The notes under the pieces are model-generated. The model worked only from the letters and a program-made list of their open reading frames with translations. It made no database searches and was not told the origin of the DNA. From Mycobacterium dioxanotrophicus (GTDB lineage: Bacteria > Actinomycetota > Actinomycetes > Mycobacteriales > Mycobacteriaceae), in contig NZ_CP020809.1 in the NCBI RefSeq assembly GCF_002157835.1, positions 6,262,001 to 6,326,000 of the forward strand: a stretch of 64,000 nt of DNA. Reading direction: 5' to 3'. Below, piece by piece: positions 1 to 8,605 of this stretch (position 1 is its first letter; every line of letters begins with the position of its first letter). The translations under genes and the position numbers were made by a program.

Positions 1-265
1 TCGCCGCCGGGTCGGCAGCCGCGCCGGCCCACCCCGAGGCGTTGACACAAGTGGCCGAACCATCCGGGGTGCGCACCAACGCAATCAGGTCACCGCCCAG
101 CGCGACGTTGTGCGGATAGACCACCGTCAGTACGGCGGCCGCTGCGATCGCGGCGTCGACGGCGCCACCACCGTCGCGGTACACCTCCGTCGCCGCCTCG
201 GTCGCCAGGACGTGCGGTGTGGCGATGGCGCCGGTGAATGACTGAGGCGTGGATGTTACGGGCAC
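1..265 (-). CDS. gamma-glutamyltransferase, N-terminal part (runs off the window)
   Basis: The N-terminal ~88 residues of a gamma-glutamyltranspeptidase-type Ntn hydrolase. The GTG start at 265-263 has an AGGGG ribosome-binding site just upstream. The translation contains the family hallmarks GGGAVDAAIAAAAVLTVV and YPHNVALGGDLIALV, typical of the large-subunit N-terminus. The catalytic Thr lies beyond the window. The family cleaves gamma-glutamyl bonds to release glutamate. It sits 40 bp downstream of a glutamine/glutamate-type ABC importer on the same strand, so scavenging of gamma-glutamyl compounds followed by uptake is a reasonable inference. Confidence 0.82.
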   Translation of the reverse strand, partial: MPVTSTPQSFTGAIATPHVLATEAATEVYRDGGGAVDAAIAAAAVLTVVYPHNVALGGDLIALVRTPDGSATCVNASGWAGAAADPAA

Positions 266-304
266 GGTTCAGCTACCCCTTGTATCGGTGGTTGATGGGA
301 CGTG

Positions 305-1090
305 TCAGTGAATCGTCGACAGAAAAGCCTTGGTGCGCTCGTTCTTCGGACTTGCGAACAGTTCCGCGGGCGGCGCGTCCTCGATGATGCGTCCCGCGTC
401 CATGACGATGATCCGGTCCGCGACGTCGCGGGCGAACCGCATCTCGTGGGTCACCACGACCATGGTCATCTGTTCGCGCGCGAGTTCGCGCATCACTTCG
501 AGCACCTCGCCGACCATCTCGACGTCGAGCGCGCTCGTCGGTTCGTCGAACAGCATCACCTTGGGCCGCATGGCCAACGCCCGCGCGATCGCGACCCGCT
601 GCTGTTGCCCGCCCGAGAGTTGACTCGGGCGTGATTCGGCCTTGTCCCGCAACCCGACTCGCGCAAGGAGCGCCTTCGCATCCTCACGTGCCTCCTCCTT
701 GGGCTGCCCGAGTACCCGGACCGGGGCGTTCCACACGTTCTCCAACACGGTCATGTGCGGGAAGAGGTTGAAATGCTGGAACACAAAACCGATCTCGCGA
801 CGGCGGCGGGCCAGCTCCGTCTTGCCGATCTTGCGGCCACCCGAGCTGTGCGCGATCGACTGGCCGGCGATGAACACCTCACCGCTCTGGAGCTCCTCGA
901 GGTGATTGAGCGATCGAAGCAGCGTGGTCTTGCCCGCGCCGGACGGACCGATCAGGACGACGACCTGACCGCGGTCGACGTCGAGGTTGACATCGTCGAG
1001 CACGCGGCGGCCGCCGAGCACACAGCACGCGTTACGCACCGAGACGATCGGTGCGCCTGCCGGCTGCGCGATTTCGCGTTGGGAAGTCAT
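305..1090 (-). CDS. polar amino-acid ABC transporter ATP-binding protein (GlnQ/HisP type)
   Basis: The 261-aa ATPase energises import of a polar amino acid, probably glutamine or glutamate. Walker A is GPSGAGKTT near residue 48, the ABC signature is LSGGQQQR, Walker B plus D-loop is [12 protein letters not shown], and the H-loop is VVVTHE. Length and motif order are normal for the family. It is the third gene of a minus-strand operon (binding protein 2742-1897, permease 1882-1100, then this gene 9 bp later) and is followed by the gamma-glutamyltransferase. The exact substrate cannot be read from the sequence. Confidence 0.9.
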   Translation of the reverse strand: MTSQREIAQPAGAPIVSVRNACCVLGGRRVLDDVNLDVDRGQVVVLIGPSGAGKTTLLRSLNHLEELQSGEVFIAGQSIAHSSGGRKIGKTELARRRREIGFVFQHFNLFPHMTVLENVWNAPVRVLGQPKEEAREDAKALLARVGLRDKAESRPSQLSGGQQQRVAIARALAMRPKVMLFDEPTSALDVEMVGEVLEVMRELAREQMTMVVVTHEMRFARDVADRIIVMDAGRIIEDAPPAELFASPKNERTKAFLSTIH

Positions 1091-1099
1091 GCAACTCCT

Positions 1100-1882
1100 T
1101 CACTCACCCGCGGGCTGCAGCGTCGCCGCGCGGCGGGCACCCAGCAGCCGCTGGGTGATCGGGACGCGCTGGTCGATACCGAGCTGGCGGGACAGCCGGT
1201 TCTCGATCCAGGCCTGGACGAACGTCCAGATCGTGGTCAGCGCAAGGTAATACACGGCCGCCACGATGAAGATCTCGAACGTATGGAACGTGTACGAGCT
1301 GATCGACTGGGTGACCAGGAACATCTCGCTGACACCGATCACCGACAGCACCGACGTGGTCTTCATCATGCCGTTGAACGAGTTGCCCAGCGGCGGCACC
1401 ATGACGCGCAGCGACTGCGGCACGATGATCCAGCGCATCAGCTTGGCCGGTGTCATGCCAAGGGAGGCGGCCGCCTCGAACTGCCCCTTGGCCACGGAAT
1501 CCAGTCCAGCCCTGATGATTTCGGCGATGTAGGCGCTCTCGTTGATCATCAGACCGATGATGGCGGCCTGCACGGCAGCCTTCACCGAGAACCCGACGAG
1601 CGATACATCGTGGAACCGATAGATGCCCACTGCGGCCAGACCCGTGTAGATGATGACCAACTGCACCAACAGCGGGGTACCGCGGATCACCCAGATGTAG
1701 ACGCTCGCACACCACCGCACCGCGGCATACGGAGAGCGCCGCATGAGGGCAAGGACCAAACCCAACAGGGTCGCAAGGACCATCGCGACGACCGAGATGA
1801 CGATCGTGAGCACCAGGCCCTGCAGGAACGGTTCGCTCGGAGTGAAGAGCGACTTCCAGAAGAACGGCCAATCGAAGTTCAT
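1100..1882 (-). CDS. polar amino-acid ABC transporter permease (GlnP/HisM type)
   Basis: The 260-aa integral membrane permease has several hydrophobic segments and an EAA-type loop (EAAASLGMTP...IIVPQ) that docks the ATPase. I chose the ATG at 1882 (MNFDWPFFW...) because the in-frame extension to 1930 runs back into the upstream gene's end and has no homologous look. Only one permease is present, so it would act as a homodimer, as is common for GlnP-type importers. It lies between the binding-protein and ATPase genes of the same operon. Confidence 0.88.
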   Translation of the reverse strand: MNFDWPFFWKSLFTPSEPFLQGLVLTIVISVVAMVLATLLGLVLALMRRSPYAAVRWCASVYIWVIRGTPLLVQLVIIYTGLAAVGIYRFHDVSLVGFSVKAAVQAAIIGLMINESAYIAEIIRAGLDSVAKGQFEAAASLGMTPAKLMRWIIVPQSLRVMVPPLGNSFNGMMKTTSVLSVIGVSEMFLVTQSISSYTFHTFEIFIVAAVYYLALTTIWTFVQAWIENRLSRQLGIDQRVPITQRLLGARRAATLQPAGE

Positions 1883-1896
1883 GGGTGCTTCCCGAA

Positions 1897-2742
1897 CTAC
1901 TTCTCGATGCTGAGATCGGTCATGCCCCACTCATCGAGGATCTTGTTGTACGAGCCATTGCTCTCCAGCGCGGCCAGGGCCGCAGCCAGCGCGTCATGAA
2001 GTTCCTTGTTGCCCTTGAGCGTTGCGGCGCCGATCTTGATGGTGCCGAACGGCCGCCCGACCATCTGGATGTCGGCGCCGGTCTTGGTCGCGTAGTACCC
2101 GAGCGTTTCCGCGGTGTCGATGTAGGCGTCGACCTGACCGTTCTGCACCTGTTGCAGCGATACGTCGGCGTGGTTGTTGCGGTTGATGTCGATGGCGGGT
2201 TTGGCTGCGGCGCTGCACTTGTCGGATTGCTCCTGCGCGAGCGACTCCGCGGTCGTGCCGACGGCGACCATGACCTTCTTGCCGCAGAGGCTGTCATCCA
2301 TGCCCGTGATGTCACTCTGCTTGTCCTTCGCCACCGATATGCCGGTACCCGAGTAGACGTAGGGGACAAAGTCGACGACCTGGGTGCGCTCGGGCTTGAT
2401 GTAGAGCTGCGCCATGATCACGTCGCACTGCTTGGCCTGCAGCGTGGGGATGACCGCCGCGAACGCGGACTGCACGAAGTCGGCCTTGAGCCCCATCTGC
2501 GAAGCCAGCGCCTTGCCGAGGTCCACCTCGGCGCCGACCAGCGCACCCGACTCGTCGTGGTAGACGTTGGGCGGCGTGCCGTCGTTGGGCGCGCAGATCT
2601 TCAGCGTGCCTGCCTGCAGGATTGCGGGCGGCGCGATCTTCGCGGGACCACTCGGGGCGGGATCCGATGACTCTGTCCGCGAACAAGATGCGAGACCCAC
2701 GACTGCCAGGCCGGCCAAGCCGGCGACGAGCGCACGCTTCAA
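1897..2742 (-). CDS. amino-acid ABC transporter substrate-binding lipoprotein
   Basis: The 281-aa periplasmic-type binding protein (SBP family 3, GlnH/HisJ fold) starts with a TTG codon at 2742-2740 behind a strong GGAGG site. Its N-terminus is a lipoprotein signal with an LASC lipobox, so it is predicted to be anchored to the outer face of the membrane. Family-3 features include the LKICAPNDGTPPN strand, GAEVDLGKALASQMG and a DAYIDTAETLGYY region. It is the first gene of the importer operon. A paired palindrome at 2793-2824 lies 50 bp upstream and probably controls it. Confidence 0.88.
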   Translation of the reverse strand: MKRALVAGLAGLAVVGLASCSRTESSDPAPSGPAKIAPPAILQAGTLKICAPNDGTPPNVYHDESGALVGAEVDLGKALASQMGLKADFVQSAFAAVIPTLQAKQCDVIMAQLYIKPERTQVVDFVPYVYSGTGISVAKDKQSDITGMDDSLCGKKVMVAVGTTAESLAQEQSDKCSAAAKPAIDINRNNHADVSLQQVQNGQVDAYIDTAETLGYYATKTGADIQMVGRPFGTIKIGAATLKGNKELHDALAAALAALESNGSYNKILDEWGMTDLSIEK

Positions 2743-2792
2743 CGTTCCTCCAAGATCGGTTCCGGCGACGTAAGCCAGGTCACAGCTGGGAC

Positions 2793-2824
2793 CTATCGAA
2801 CGATAGGCCGCTATCGATCGATAG
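2793..2824. promoter_or_regulatory. tandem palindromic operator upstream of the amino-acid importer
   Basis: Two 14-bp inverted repeats stand side by side: CTATCGAACGATAG at 2793-2806 and CTATCGATCGATAG at 2811-2824. They share the half-site CTATCG/CGATAG, with centres 18 bp apart. They lie between the TetR gene (ends 2883) and the importer start at 2742. The symmetry and repetition suggest a binding site for two repressor dimers, probably the adjacent TetR protein. That pairing is inferred from position only. Confidence 0.65.
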
Positions 2825-2882
2825 GGAACTGTTTGGCCAGATTTTTTACCGGGTTGTCACACGGGCCAATGGCGCGACGGCC

Positions 2883-3560
2883 TCAGTGGACCTTGGCGAG
2901 TTCCATTTCGCGAAGTCTGCCGCTCGTCGATTCCCGAATATCCGCCAGCCGCGACTGGTCGACGAGCAGCGAGCGCAGGACGAAGTCGGCGGCTTGCAGG
3001 GGGCGTTCGTGCCGCATCCGCCCCGACGGACCACCTTGTTCGCGCAGCGTCTCGAAGAGCACGCCGTTGATCGCCCTCAGCACGAAACTCGGTTCGCACG
3101 AGACGAATTCACCCGCCCGACGGCCGCCATCGATCACCCGCTCCACCTGATCGTGAAACAGCGCAATGCCTTCGCGCTCGGCCTCGAAGTCGTCGAGGGC
3201 GAGCACGGCGTCCTGATACAGGCCCCGAGCGTCGAACGGCTGCAGAAGGATCTCCCGCACATCACACGCGATGGCCAGGTACAGCTTCTCGGCCCAACTC
3301 GAGTGCTCGCTGAGCCGTTGGTTCATCCGGTCGATAGATGGCCCCAGATCGAGTTCGATCAGGGCGCGGAAGATCTCATGCTTGGCCTGAAAGTGGTGAA
3401 ACAGCGAGGGCTGCCGGATCTGAACGGCGTCGGCGATGTCACGCGTCGAGGTGCCGAAGTACCCGCGCTGGGCAAACAGGACCGATGCCGCCAGCAGGAT
3501 TCGGCCGCGCGTCGAGGTCCAATCGACCGGCTTCGGCTCCTGCCCCTGCCCGTACTTCAC
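2883..3560 (-). CDS. TetR/AcrR family transcriptional regulator
   Basis: The 225-aa regulator has an N-terminal helix-turn-helix (RGRILLAASVLFAQRGYFGTS through IRQPSLFHHFQAK, about residues 18-60). The ligand/dimerisation domain is not recognisable to a subfamily. The GTG start is at 3560-3558. It is transcribed towards the importer operon, with a 140-bp gap that holds the double palindrome at 2793-2824. It probably regulates uptake, repressing from that site; the ligand is unknown. Confidence 0.85.
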   Translation of the reverse strand: MKYGQGQEPKPVDWTSTRGRILLAASVLFAQRGYFGTSTRDIADAVQIRQPSLFHHFQAKHEIFRALIELDLGPSIDRMNQRLSEHSSWAEKLYLAIACDVREILLQPFDARGLYQDAVLALDDFEAEREGIALFHDQVERVIDGGRRAGEFVSCEPSFVLRAINGVLFETLREQGGPSGRMRHERPLQAADFVLRSLLVDQSRLADIRESTSGRLREMELAKVH

Positions 3561-3726
3561 CGATCAACTGTGACACAGCCACTGGGCAGTCAAGCGCTGT
3601 GCACGGACGCGAGCTGGTCGTAGATACTCGACATGACGTGGGCGCTGAGGCCCTCTCCCGCAACCACAGGCGATTACCAGTTATGGTTTAGCCGAGGGTC
3701 GGCGGTTGAGATCGGAGGAGCGTCCT

Positions 3727-4074
3727 ATGTTGTCCCGGCGGGCTTCTCGGCACCTGGCGGCAGGCACAGGCGCGCTCGTCGTCGCCATGGCGCTCGGGAT
3801 CGCCCCGGCACACGCCGACCCGGCCGACGACGCGAGGTTCCTCGATATCGTCAAACAGCTCAACGTTCCGATGGAGTCCCCCGAGCAGGCCGTGCAGGCC
3901 GGTCACGGGATCTGCGACAAGGTCGCCGCGGGCAAGATCGAGCCGGCGCGCACGGTACGCAGCATCCTCGGTCAGCTCACCTCGAGCGGTCTGCAGAAGG
4001 GCGTCGCCGTCAACCTCATCTGGGGCGCGGTAGACGTCTACTGCCCGCAGTACCGCTCGCTCGTCGGCCGCTGA
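3727..4074 (+). CDS. DUF732 secreted small protein
   Basis: The 115-aa protein starts at the ATG at 3727, which follows a strong GGAGGAG site at 3714-3720. The N-terminus is a Sec signal peptide ending at an AHA motif. The mature part (DDARFLDIVKQLNVPMESPEQAVQAGHGICDKV...VDVYCPQY, two Cys) is the DUF732 fold, common in exported mycobacterial proteins of unknown function. It lies alone between the TetR gene and the convergent MpaB-like gene. No function can be assigned. Confidence 0.8.
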   Translation: MLSRRASRHLAAGTGALVVAMALGIAPAHADPADDARFLDIVKQLNVPMESPEQAVQAGHGICDKVAAGKIEPARTVRSILGQLTSSGLQKGVAVNLIWGAVDVYCPQYRSLVGR

Positions 4075-4102
4075 GGCAGGCCGCTGACACAGCCGGAAGC
4101 GG

Positions 4103-5113
4103 TCACACGGCCGGGCTGTAATGCATCCCGTTGTCGCGGTGCCCGACCGGCGGCAGGTTCCGGGCCGGGGTGTGCACCAGCGGAGCATCGGCCGGGATCC
4201 GGCCCGCGGCGCGGTCCCAGCCGGCGCGAGCCCTCGGGTGATGGTGATAGCGCTTCGGCACCAGCTTGAACACGTGCCCGATCACCTTGCCCAGCAAGCG
4301 GTGTCGACGCTCGTCCCGGTCGGTCCAGGTGTAGCCCATCAGGTCCCGCACGGCGGGGTCGTACAGGCCGACGGTGAACCAGACGAACAGCGGGTGCACG
4401 AGGTAGCGCCGCTGCAGCGCCCACATCCAGTCCGGCATCTTCGCGGCGAACGGCGGCTTGGGCAGCTCGGACAGGTCAAGCACGTCACGTGCGGCCTTGT
4501 TGTTCTCCAACACGTTGCGGCACATGTGATCCCAGTAGACGCCGAAATCCTCCCAGGTTTCCGGGACGGGCCGCATGCTCATGCCGTACATCGAGTACCA
4601 CTGCTTGTGCTCGGTGAACAGCTGCCGCTTGTCGGCCTCGGAGATGCCGCCGGCCAGCCGATCGGCCACGATGATGGTGCCGACGAAGAACGTCGCGTGC
4701 GCCCAGTAGAAGACCTCGGGATTCAGCGCGTGGTAGCGGCGGCCCTGTGCGTCGACGCCCTTGATGTTGACGTGGTAGTCGCGCACCTCGGCGCCGGTGA
4801 GCGGCGCGCGGTCCCCGTCGAAGACGACCCCGCCGATCGGGTACAGCGAGCGCAGCAGCCGCGGCCACCGCTCCTGGAAGAAGATCGAGTGCTCCTCGAC
4901 GGCCGCGCCGAGCTGCGGGTGCATATTCTGCATCGAGCCGGCCCACGGGCCTTGCAACATGCCCCGCCAGTCACCGAAGTACTTCCACGTCAGCGAATCG
5001 GGACCGAGCGGGACCGGCGGCGCGTCGTACCCTCCCGGGGCCATCGGGCACCCTGCCGCCGTGGCGGGCGAGGCGCTGGTCACCGGGCATGTCTCAGACG
5101 TATCTTGAGTCAC
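4103..5113 (-). CDS. oxygenase MpaB family protein (DUF2236)
   Basis: The protein (about 336 aa from GTG 5113; an upstream in-frame ATG exists at 5167) has the DUF2236/MpaB signature: DGDRAPLTGAEVRDYHVNIKG, YWAHATFFVGTIIVADRL and a downstream YWDHMC region. His residues are placed as in the haem-binding latex-clearing/MpaB family. The family is haem-dependent and oxidative, but the substrate here is unknown. I prefer the shorter start because it leaves the palindrome at 5122-5137 outside the gene. It is divergent from a TetR gene. Confidence 0.72.
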   Translation of the reverse strand: MTQDTSETCPVTSASPATAAGCPMAPGGYDAPPVPLGPDSLTWKYFGDWRGMLQGPWAGSMQNMHPQLGAAVEEHSIFFQERWPRLLRSLYPIGGVVFDGDRAPLTGAEVRDYHVNIKGVDAQGRRYHALNPEVFYWAHATFFVGTIIVADRLAGGISEADKRQLFTEHKQWYSMYGMSMRPVPETWEDFGVYWDHMCRNVLENNKAARDVLDLSELPKPPFAAKMPDWMWALQRRYLVHPLFVWFTVGLYDPAVRDLMGYTWTDRDERRHRLLGKVIGHVFKLVPKRYHHHPRARAGWDRAAGRIPADAPLVHTPARNLPPVGHRDNGMHYSPAV

Positions 5114-5121
5114 AAGTGCAC

Positions 5122-5137
5122 TTTCTGCCAGCAGAAA
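5122..5137. promoter_or_regulatory. palindromic operator between mpaB-like gene and TetR
   Basis: TTTCTGCCAGCAGAAA is an inverted repeat with perfect 7-bp arms and a 2-bp centre. It lies in the divergent gap between the MpaB-like oxygenase (GTG 5113) and the TetR gene (GTG 5195). This is the usual place for an autoregulating TetR site. Function is inferred from symmetry and position. Confidence 0.55.
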
Positions 5138-5194
5138 CGGTCGTCTCACGCGATTTTGACTACGCATGTTGTCAGCGAGAGTTTAGGAGCATAT

Positions 5195-5788
5195 GTGCCG
5201 TCCGGTCAACGCTCGCGCCGATGGGCGGGTGTCCCGCTGCGGGAACGCGCCGAATTGCGGCGCGACGAACTGATCGCCGCCGGGGTGAAGTTGCTGGGCA
5301 GCGCCAAAGGCCCGGCGCTGACGGTGCGGGCCGTCTGCCGGGAGGCCGAACTCACCGAGCGCTACTTCTACGAGAGCTTCAACGACCGCGACGAGTTCGT
5401 GCGCGCGGTGTACGACGACGTCTGCGCAGGCGCGATGACCGCGCTGACCAGTGCCACGACACCGCGCGAAGCGGTGGAGCGGTTCGTCGCCCTGATGGTC
5501 GACGACCCCACCCGCGGCCGCGTACTGCTGTTGGCACCGGAATCGGAGCCCGTGCTGACGCGATCGGGGGCCGAGTGGATGCCGAGCTTCATCGACCTGC
5601 TGCAGCAGAAACTCACGCGGATCGCCGACCCGGTCCGTCAGGCCATGATGGCGACCAGCCTGATCGGTGCACTGACCGCGCTGTTCACCGCCTATCTCAA
5701 CGACAGGCTGCCGGTGACGCGCGATCAGTTCATCGACTACTGCGTCGACATGCTGGTCGGACGCGTAGTGAGCTTCGGACCGAGTTAG
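5195..5788 (+). CDS. TetR family transcriptional regulator
   Basis: The 197-aa regulator starts at GTG 5195, preceded by AGGAG at 5185-5189. The HTH spans LRRDELIAAGVKLLG to CREAELTERYFYESFNDRDEF, near residues 18-65. It is divergent from the MpaB-like gene, with a palindrome between them, so local repression of that oxygenase is the likeliest role. Its last four bases overlap the end of the convergent gene at 5785. Confidence 0.85.
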   Translation: MPSGQRSRRWAGVPLRERAELRRDELIAAGVKLLGSAKGPALTVRAVCREAELTERYFYESFNDRDEFVRAVYDDVCAGAMTALTSATTPREAVERFVALMVDDPTRGRVLLLAPESEPVLTRSGAEWMPSFIDLLQQKLTRIADPVRQAMMATSLIGALTALFTAYLNDRLPVTRDQFIDYCVDMLVGRVVSFGPS

Positions 5789-6249
5789 CGGTCGGGCGTG
5801 CTGGTGTCGATGATCGCCTGCTCCTCGGACGTATCCGCGGCAGCCTGCGCCTCGGCCTCGGCCTTCGCGGCTTCAGCGTCGGCGGCAGCCTTGGCCTCAC
5901 GCCCCTCAGGGCTGGCCACAGAAGCTCCCGGCTTGGTGGCCGAGGCGTACGCACCGGCGCAGTTCAGATAGAACTGCACTTCGCCACTGCGGTGCAGGCC
6001 GTCGTTGGCGCTGGCGAAGGGAGCGGTCTGCGACCGCGTGACCAGGCATTCATCCTCGGGCAGCTTGTCGCCCACCCGGGCGGCAACCTTGACCGACAGG
6101 CCCGCGTCACCCGCGGCCGACGACGCGTCGGCGTAGGTCTGCCCGGCGTAGTCGTCGGCGGCGGCGACACCGGCCCCGAACAGGACGGTTGCCATGGCCG
6201 CCGTTGCTGCGATTGCCGAGCCTGCCCCGACGACGAAAAGCTTCTTCAC
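5785..6249 (-). CDS. small exported protein with Ala/Glu-rich tail
   Basis: The 154-aa protein has a clear Sec signal peptide (MKKLF..., hydrophobic core, cleavage near VAAADDY). The mature domain carries two Cys (DECLVTRSQ, FYLNCAGAY) that could form a disulfide. The C-terminus is charged and Ala/Glu-rich (AEAAKAEAEAQAAAD), probably helical. I recognise the general type, a mycobacterial secreted protein with a loosely PASTA-like core, but no specific family. It converges on the TetR gene with a 4-bp overlap. Confidence 0.7.
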   Translation of the reverse strand: MKKLFVVGAGSAIAATAAMATVLFGAGVAAADDYAGQTYADASSAAGDAGLSVKVAARVGDKLPEDECLVTRSQTAPFASANDGLHRSGEVQFYLNCAGAYASATKPGASVASPEGREAKAAADAEAAKAEAEAQAAADTSEEQAIIDTSTPDR

Positions 6250-6343
6250 CTGTGCCGTACCTCCGAGTCCGCTGTGAAGTATTGACGGATGCTACCGCCA
6301 TCCCGGGCGTGGCGCAGGCCACTGCGGCACAAGCCGGAGTAAC

Positions 6344-6373
6344 TTGAATGTCACCGGGATACACAGATATATT
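6344..6373 (+). promoter_or_regulatory. candidate desA1 promoter
   Basis: TTGAAT (6344-6349) and TATATT (6368-6373) are separated by 18 bp, a good SigA-type arrangement, and lie 58 bp before the desA1 ATG at 6432. The surrounding 6250-6431 region holds nothing else that I can name. I could not see a clear palindrome for the known desaturase regulator MadR. Confidence 0.5.
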
Positions 6374-6431
6374 GAGTGCAACCAACGGGTACAGATAACT
6401 CGGACACATGGTTACGAGAAAGCGAGCACCC

Positions 6432-7433
6432 ATGTCGAAGGAAATGACCGACCTGCAGCTGCTGCAGGAGCTCGAACCTGTCGTCGAGAAGAGCATGAAT
6501 CGGCACATGCAGATGCGGAAGGACTGGAATCCGCACGACTTCATCCCCTGGTCTGACGGCAAGAACTACTACGCGCTCGGCGGACAGGACTGGGAGCCCG
6601 GTCAATCCAAGCTTTCCGAGGTCGCCCAGACCGCGATGGTGCAGAACCTGCTGACCGAGGACAATCTCCCGTCCTATCACCGCGAGATCGCGATGAACAT
6701 GGGCATGGACGGCGCCTGGGGCCAGTGGGTCAACCGCTGGACCGCCGAGGAGAACCGGCACGGCATCGCGCTGCGCGACTACCTCGTCGTCACCCGCGCC
6801 ATCGATCCCGTGGAGCTCGAAGAGCTGCGGGTCGAGCAGGTCACGCGCGGATTCTCCCCGGGCCAGAACCAGCAGGGCGATCTGTTCGCCGAGAGCCTGT
6901 TCGACTCGGTCATCTACGTGACGTTCCAGGAGCTCGCCACCCGCGTGTCGCACCGCAACACCGGCAAGGCCTGCGACGAGCCCATCGCCGACCAGCTGCT
7001 GCAGCGCATCTCGGGCGACGAGAACCTGCACATGATCTTCTACCGCGACGTCAGCGCGGCCGGCCTGGACATCTCCCCCAACCAGGCGATGGCCTCGCTG
7101 CACCGGGTGCTCGACAACTTCAAGATGCCGGGCTACACCGTGCCGGACTTCCGCCGCAAGGCCGTGGTCATCGCCGTCGGCGGCGTCTACGACCCGCGGA
7201 TCCACCTCGACGACGTGGTGATGCCGGTGCTCAAGAAGTGGCGCATCTTCGAGCGGGAAGACTTCACCGGTGAGGGCGCGCGCCTGCGTGACGACCTCGG
7301 CCGCCTGGTCAAGGAGCTGGAGGACGCCTGCGAGAAGTTCGAGGTCGCCAAGGAGCGGCGCCTGGAGCGGGAGCGCAAGATGGCCGAGAAGAAGGCCATG
7401 AAGAACCTTCTGGTGTCGTCGTCGACTGCATGA
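6432..7433 (+). CDS. desA1: acyl-[acyl-carrier-protein] desaturase DesA1
   Basis: The 333-aa di-iron acyl-ACP desaturase acts in mycolic-acid precursor desaturation. The di-iron ligand motifs are WTAEENRHGIAL (first E..EExxH) and SGDENLHMIFYRD (second). The protein starts MSKEMTDLQLLQELEPVV, like other mycobacterial DesA1 proteins, which is why I take ATG 6432 rather than the upstream 6408. The C-terminus is Lys/Glu/Arg-rich. The stop codon overlaps the dus start as ATGA, so the two genes are probably co-translated. Confidence 0.93.
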   Translation: MSKEMTDLQLLQELEPVVEKSMNRHMQMRKDWNPHDFIPWSDGKNYYALGGQDWEPGQSKLSEVAQTAMVQNLLTEDNLPSYHREIAMNMGMDGAWGQWVNRWTAEENRHGIALRDYLVVTRAIDPVELEELRVEQVTRGFSPGQNQQGDLFAESLFDSVIYVTFQELATRVSHRNTGKACDEPIADQLLQRISGDENLHMIFYRDVSAAGLDISPNQAMASLHRVLDNFKMPGYTVPDFRRKAVVIAVGGVYDPRIHLDDVVMPVLKKWRIFEREDFTGEGARLRDDLGRLVKELEDACEKFEVAKERRLERERKMAEKKAMKNLLVSSSTA

Positions 7434-8605
7434 CATCGCCACCCACGACTGCGACGTCGACCCGGTCTGCACTGCAGATCGGGTCGATCGCATTGCGCAG
7501 CCCGGTCGTGCTTGCCCCCATGGCCGGTGTGACCAATGTCGCATTCCGCACGTTGTGCCGCGAATTGGAAGTCGCTCGCGCCGGCACGGTCAGCGGTCTG
7601 TATGTGTGCGAGATGGTCACGGCCCGCGCCCTTGTCGAGCGCCATCCCGTCACCATGCACATGACGACGTTCGCTCCCGACGAGTCACCGCGGTCGCTGC
7701 AGCTCTACACGGTTGACCCGGAGACCACCTACCGGGCGGCCAAGATGATCGCCGACGAGGGCATGGCCGACCACATCGACATGAACTTCGGCTGCCCGGT
7801 CCCCAAGGTGACCAAGCGTGGCGGCGGCTCCGCGTTGCCGTACAAGCGGCGGCTGTTCGGCCAGATCGTCGCCGCCGCGGTGCGCGGTGTCGCGGGCACC
7901 GATATTCCGGTGACGGTCAAGTTCCGCATCGGCATCGACGACGCCCACCACACCCACCTCGACGCCGGCCGCATCGCCGCCGAGGAAGGCGCAGCCGCCG
8001 TCGCGCTCCACGCGCGTACCGCGGCGCAGCGCTACTCCGGCACCGCCGACTGGGAGCAGATCGCCGCCCTCAAAGCGCACGTCACCAGCGTTCCGGTGCT
8101 CGGCAACGGAGACATCTTCGAAGCCGACGACGCGCTGGCCATGATGGCGGCCACCGGTTGCGACGGCGTCGTCATCGGCCGCGGATGCTTGGGGCGGCCC
8201 TGGCTGTTCGCGGAACTGTCGGCCGCGTTCACCGGGCGTCCCGCCCCCACGCCGCCCACGCTCGGCGAGGTCGCGGACATCGTTCGCCGCCACGGCGAGC
8301 TGCTCAGTGCCCACTTCGGCGAGGACAAGGGCATGCGGGACATCCGTAAGCACGTCGCGTGGTATCTGCACGGCTTCCCGGCCGGCGCCGAGCTGCGTCG
8401 CGGCCTGGCGCTGGTCAAGACCCGTGCCGAACTCGGCGAGCTGCTCCGCCAACTGGACGGCGAGACGGCGTTTCCGCAAGCCGCCACCGGCCCGCGGGGC
8501 CGTCAGGGCTCAGCGGCGTCGGTCTCGCTGCCGGAGGGCTGGCTGGACGATCCGGACGACTGTGCGGTGCCGTTCGGCGCGGACGTGATGCACTCGGGAG
8601 GCTGA
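7430..8605 (+). CDS. dus: tRNA-dihydrouridine synthase (DusB family)
   Basis: The 391-aa flavoenzyme reduces uridine to dihydrouridine in tRNA D-loops. It shows PVVLAPMAGVTNVAFR at the FMN barrel entry, the catalytic-Cys motif MNFGCPVPKVTKRGGGSAL, VKFRIGID, and the phosphate-binding GNGDIF...GVVIGRGCLGRPW. Length is normal. The ATG overlaps the desA1 stop by four bases. The pairing of a lipid desaturase with a tRNA-modification gene is conserved in my memory of the M. tuberculosis order. Confidence 0.93.
   Translation: MTSPPTTATSTRSALQIGSIALRSPVVLAPMAGVTNVAFRTLCRELEVARAGTVSGLYVCEMVTARALVERHPVTMHMTTFAPDESPRSLQLYTVDPETTYRAAKMIADEGMADHIDMNFGCPVPKVTKRGGGSALPYKRRLFGQIVAAAVRGVAGTDIPVTVKFRIGIDDAHHTHLDAGRIAAEEGAAAVALHARTAAQRYSGTADWEQIAALKAHVTSVPVLGNGDIFEADDALAMMAATGCDGVVIGRGCLGRPWLFAELSAAFTGRPAPTPPTLGEVADIVRRHGELLSAHFGEDKGMRDIRKHVAWYLHGFPAGAELRRGLALVKTRAELGELLRQLDGETAFPQAATGPRGRQGSAASVSLPEGWLDDPDDCAVPFGADVMHSGG

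Noticed and set aside
755..1999. Long open frame on plus opposite the importer genes
   Set aside because: It runs antisense to a clear ABC ATPase and permease, is rich in Arg/His as GC-rich shadow frames are, and shows no domain.
6250..6431. MadR operator before desA1
   Set aside because: DesA1 is known to be regulated by MadR, but I could not see a convincing palindrome here and do not recall the motif well enough to claim one.
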